Shown one piece after another: positions 6,297 to 9,028 of a stretch of 9,028 nucleotides of DNA. Positions within the stretch are counted from its first letter, which is position 1; each line of letters starts with the position of its first letter. A program made the translations under genes and the position numbers. The notes beneath the pieces are model-generated. The model had not been told where the DNA came from and did no database searches. It saw nothing but the letters and a program-made list of their open reading frames with translations. The stretch lies in NCBI GenBank assembly GCA_001303885.1, contig LJUE01000117.1, positions 1-9,028 on the forward strand. Direction: 5' to 3'. This DNA is from Planctomycetes bacterium SM23_32 (GTDB taxonomy: Bacteria > Planctomycetota > Brocadiia > SM23-32).

Positions 6297-9028
6297 TTAC
6301 CAGGCATGTACCTCCGGCGCGGCCATGAGCCCGCACGGGAAGAAGCGGTAGGCGCGGCCGTCGGGCGCGTGCTCGGGGTGCCTCTCCCAGGTCCATATGC
6401 CGGGGAGGCCGTCGTCAAACGGCGGCCCGAGCAGGTTCTTCATGTTGCCCGTTACGTCCACCGCCAGCTCGTGGGGACCGGCTTCCAGATCCGCCTCAAG
6501 CTTCAGCTCGTGGGGGGGATAGGCGATGACGCCGGCCTCGGCGCCGTCCACGAGCACGCGCGCCGCTGAGCCCTGCCACGAGGGCAGGCGAACCGACAGG
6601 CCCGCCGCACGGCACTCCAGCGTGAACCGGCCTCTGTAGCGGACGCCCCACGGGTAGAAGAACATGCCCTGGGCCAGCCAGCTCCCCAGCGAGAGCGGCT
6701 CGGGCTCCACGATGTCGAATCCCAGCGAGGCGAGCTGCAATCCGAACTCGCCCAGCACGTATACAGGCGCCACCTCACAAAGCGGATGGAAGGGTTGCGC
6801 CGTCGCCTCCAGGACGTTCTGGCCCGGGACCACCCCATCGCCCACGGACAGCTTCCGCACGTCCTCGTCAAGCCACCGCGCCGCGTCGCCGAAGTCGAGG
6901 GCGGCTCCGTTCAGCCGGACCTCGTAGAGCCAGGGCCGCTCCATGGCAAGCTGGAGGGAGGGAGCGACGGCGTCGAAGGCCGCCGGCCCCACAGAGAACC
7001 TGTAGGCGAGCTCCAGGCGCGTCTCCGCAGGAAACGTGCGGTCAATCAGCGTGCGCTTGAACTGCGTGCCGTGCCACGGGTCGCGTGCGAAGCCCATGGC
7101 CTGCCACGCGAGCGCGTTCGCCGAGGTCGTGTTGACGCTGCGGGCCGCCCTCCGCCGCGAGCCCTGCTCATCGAGCGCGATGCCCTCCACCGTCACGGCG
7201 CAGTAGTCCAGCACGAGCACGTTCGGTTCGAGCCGCTCGACCGACAGGTGGCTGAGCCCCACCGGCACGGGCCTGCGCACCGGTTCGGCGGGAACGGCGT
7301 GTGGCTGGCGATCACTTACGAACAGCGCGTGTCCCGAAGGCCGCAGGTGCAGGTCGAACGCCTGACACTCCCCGACGCTCTCGGTCGGCACGAACTGGCT
7401 GCCTCCGGTCATCGTGTCCAGGGCCAGCAGGCCGGCCCCGGCGAGCAGCACGCGGGTGGTCACCTCCTCCTGCCAGGGGTTGACGAAGAGGTGCACGGCG
7501 CGGCCGTCGCCCAGCTCACGGCGATAGTGCGTGAGGCCGGGCGGCAGCGGGGCGCCGTCCTGCGTGGTGACCCGCGGCGGGACGAGGGCACGGATGCGTT
7601 CGATCAGGTTCTCGTGTGAGTCGCAGGCTACCCAGTTCTCCGGGTGAGCGCGGGCGAGCGCGGTGGGCTCCTCGCTTGTGCGGCCGCGCACGTGCGCCGG
7701 CGGCGGCCCCAGCGCCAGGAGCGTCCCGCCCGCCTCGAGGAACTCGCCGACCAGCGCCAGCGTCGAGTCGAGCCACGTCTGCATGTTCTGCGGCAGCACC
7801 ACCACTTCGTACCGTGCCTGCCCGACGCACAGGACGCCGTCCTGAACGCGCCCGAGCTCGGCCATGACAATCTCGTCGCCCAGGTCAAAGTCCACGTGCG
7901 CGTCGGCCAGTGCCTGCACGATGGCGCACTGCGACCGCTTCAGCTCCTCCAGGCGCCCGGACGCCTCTTCGGAACCCATGCCCAGCCGGAAGGACTTCGG
8001 CACGCACTGCATCCACCCCGTCAGCGTCGGCTGAAGCAGCAGCACGCGGTTATGCTCCCGGCCCTGCGTCACGGCCACGGTAAGGCGGGCATCGTGCCGG
8101 GCCTGGACGCCGTAGCAAGACCACCAGGACGCGTGGTCGCTGATGGTCTGCGGCCAGTCGTACTTGCGCGCGCCTGCAAGTGTCTGATGGCTCAGATGCG
8201 GATTGATGACGTTGATGCCGTTGGCCAGCAGCCAGTCCGACAGCGGCTTGAACTGCGGCAGCGCCATCTCGTAGCCGCCACCGCCGTAGGCCTCGCAGAA
8301 GACGCGCCTGGCGCCCGTCTGGTTGGCCACGCTCGCCGCCTCCTTCATCGTCAGCAGGTAGAGCGCGTTGCCGGCCCGGTCGGACGGGTCGAACTGGAAC
8401 CCCAGCAGATCTATGCCCGGCACCTGCATCCAGCGATAGGCGGCCATGGAGTCCGGCACCGAGGCCGGGTCGGGCCAGTCGTGCTCCCAGTAGTGCCCCG
8501 TGAAGCTGAGGCCGTGCGCCCCGCACCAGTCGTGGATGGCTTTCACGAAGTTCGACGTCCAGAGGCGGTTGACCGTGCTGAAGTAATCGAAGCGGACACA
8601 CGGGCTCTCCTCGCACTCAAACGCGAACGCGTACACCCTGTCCAACAGGTCATAGCGGTGCTCCCGTTCGAACTCCTCCAGCAGGTAGGGCGACAGGGCC
8701 AGGCCGTCGCGGCATCCCACGCCCGGCTCGTCGGTGAAGGCGTATTTGATCTCGCGGCCGAAGTGGTCGGCGAACCGGGCGGCGTACTCCTCGTGGGTGA
8801 CCCGCAAGAAGGTGGCCGTGGCTTCCGGAAGCGTCAGGTCAACGCGCCAGGGCCGCCGCCCGCCCACGTCGCAGAGCGCAAGCGTCAGCACAGGCCCCCG
8901 CGACGCGGCCTCGTCCAGGTCGCCGTCCGCCGGCAGGCGTCGCGGCGGGCCGTCGCCGCCGCACGCGAAGGCTGCCGTCAGTTCGCCTTCGACCTCCACC
9001 GGCGGCTCACGGTGCAGCGCGGCCCTCA
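6297..9028 (-). CDS. Large GH106-like glycoside hydrolase (N-terminus cut by window edge)
   Basis: The frame stays open to the right edge, giving 909 visible residues; the gene starts outside the window. Numbering here is from the codon at 8999. A TIM-barrel-like part carries FLRVTHEEY (64-72), FTDEPG (88-93), FTGHYWEHDWPDP (166-178) and FCEAYGGGGYE (234-244). The H-E-Y spacing and FTDEP recall the alpha-L-rhamnosidase family GH106 and its relatives; Glu/Asp residues in these motifs are candidate catalytic or metal-binding residues. A Rossmann-like, glutamine-amidotransferase-like segment follows (about 370-432, VVLPQ and GGTLLALG). Beta-sandwich domains come next, and the C-terminus (about 785-860) resembles the galactose-binding-like module common in these enzymes, with RVLVDGAEAG and NLLGPP. 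Likely role: cleavage of a terminal deoxy-sugar or similar residue from a plant or algal polysaccharide. A signal peptide cannot be judged. The family assignment is from memory of motifs; a GH2-clan or unclassified relative is the alternative. Confidence 0.82.
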   Translation of the reverse strand, partial: RAALHREPPVEVEGELTAAFACGGDGPPRRLPADGDLDEAASRGPVLTLALCDVGGRRPWRVDLTLPEATATFLRVTHEEYAARFADHFGREIKYAFTDEPGVGCRDGLALSPYLLEEFEREHRYDLLDRVYAFAFECEESPCVRFDYFSTVNRLWTSNFVKAIHDWCGAHGLSFTGHYWEHDWPDPASVPDSMAAYRWMQVPGIDLLGFQFDPSDRAGNALYLLTMKEAASVANQTGARRVFCEAYGGGGYEMALPQFKPLSDWLLANGINVINPHLSHQTLAGARKYDWPQTISDHASWWSCYGVQARHDARLTVAVTQGREHNRVLLLQPTLTGWMQCVPKSFRLGMGSEEASGRLEELKRSQCAIVQALADAHVDFDLGDEIVMAELGRVQDGVLCVGQARYEVVVLPQNMQTWLDSTLALVGEFLEAGGTLLALGPPPAHVRGRTSEEPTALARAHPENWVACDSHENLIERIRALVPPRVTTQDGAPLPPGLTHYRRELGDGRAVHLFVNPWQEEVTTRVLLAGAGLLALDTMTGGSQFVPTESVGECQAFDLHLRPSGHALFVSDRQPHAVPAEPVRRPVPVGLSHLSVERLEPNVLVLDYCAVTVEGIALDEQGSRRRAARSVNTTSANALAWQAMGFARDPWHGTQFKRTLIDRTFPAETRLELAYRFSVGPAAFDAVAPSLQLAMERPWLYEVRLNGAALDFGDAARWLDEDVRKLSVGDGVVPGQNVLEATAQPFHPLCEVAPVYVLGEFGLQLASLGFDIVEPEPLSLGSWLAQGMFFYPWGVRYRGRFTLECRAAGLSVRLPSWQGSAARVLVDGAEAGVIAYPPHELKLEADLEAGPHELAVDVTGNMKNLLGPPFDDGLPGIWTWERHPEHAPDGRAYRFFPCGLMAAPEVHAW

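Noticed and set aside
8997..8999. GTG at 8999 as the true start of the glycosidase
   Set aside because: No ribosome binding site precedes it, the frame continues open to the edge, and the family usually has a longer N-terminal part.

Overview
This is a GC-rich (clearly above 60%) bacterial chromosomal window with compact, mostly minus-strand coding. It suggests a heterotrophic, glycan-degrading bacterium, perhaps of the Planctomycetota or another PVC-like or deep-branching lineage. The grounds are a Tat-exported aldo/keto reductase with an Fe-S tail, a large GH106-like glycosidase, a membrane pyrophosphatase and an exported metallophosphoesterase. The phylum assignment is inference from gene flavour; there is no rRNA or other marker gene here. 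I see no tRNA, rRNA, CRISPR array, transposase or integrase.

Layout from left to right: (1) 1-738, minus: N-terminal 246 residues of a secreted calcineurin-like metallophosphoesterase, cut by the left edge, with its own extended -10 promoter. (2) 904-2877, minus: complete K+-dependent membrane pyrophosphatase (hppA), with a consensus-like promoter about 170 bp upstream and a structured leader of about 160 nt. (3) 4195-5463 and 3115-4155, minus: an apparent two-gene operon of a Tat-signal aldo/keto reductase followed 39 nt later by an unassigned protein that resembles a six-hairpin (alpha/alpha toroid) glycosidase. (4) 5464-5708: a divergent intergenic region with two good sigma70-type promoters facing away from each other and two dyad elements on the reductase side. 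(5) 5709-6284, plus: a small 2H phosphoesterase (LigT/2'-5' RNA ligase-like), the only plus-strand gene. (6) 6297-9028, minus: a very large GH106-like glycoside hydrolase whose N-terminus lies beyond the right edge, ending only 12 nt from the LigT-like stop codon.

How the genes may work together (inference): the glycosidase, the toroid protein and the exported reductase could belong to a carbohydrate-processing neighbourhood, while the pyrophosphatase and the 2H phosphoesterase look like housekeeping genes. The most informative local details are the precise loss of one of the two Fe-S ligand sets in the reductase tail, the reductase-toroid pairing, the dyad-decorated divergent promoters, and the long hppA leader. 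I do not see a clearly new multi-gene defence or mobile system.
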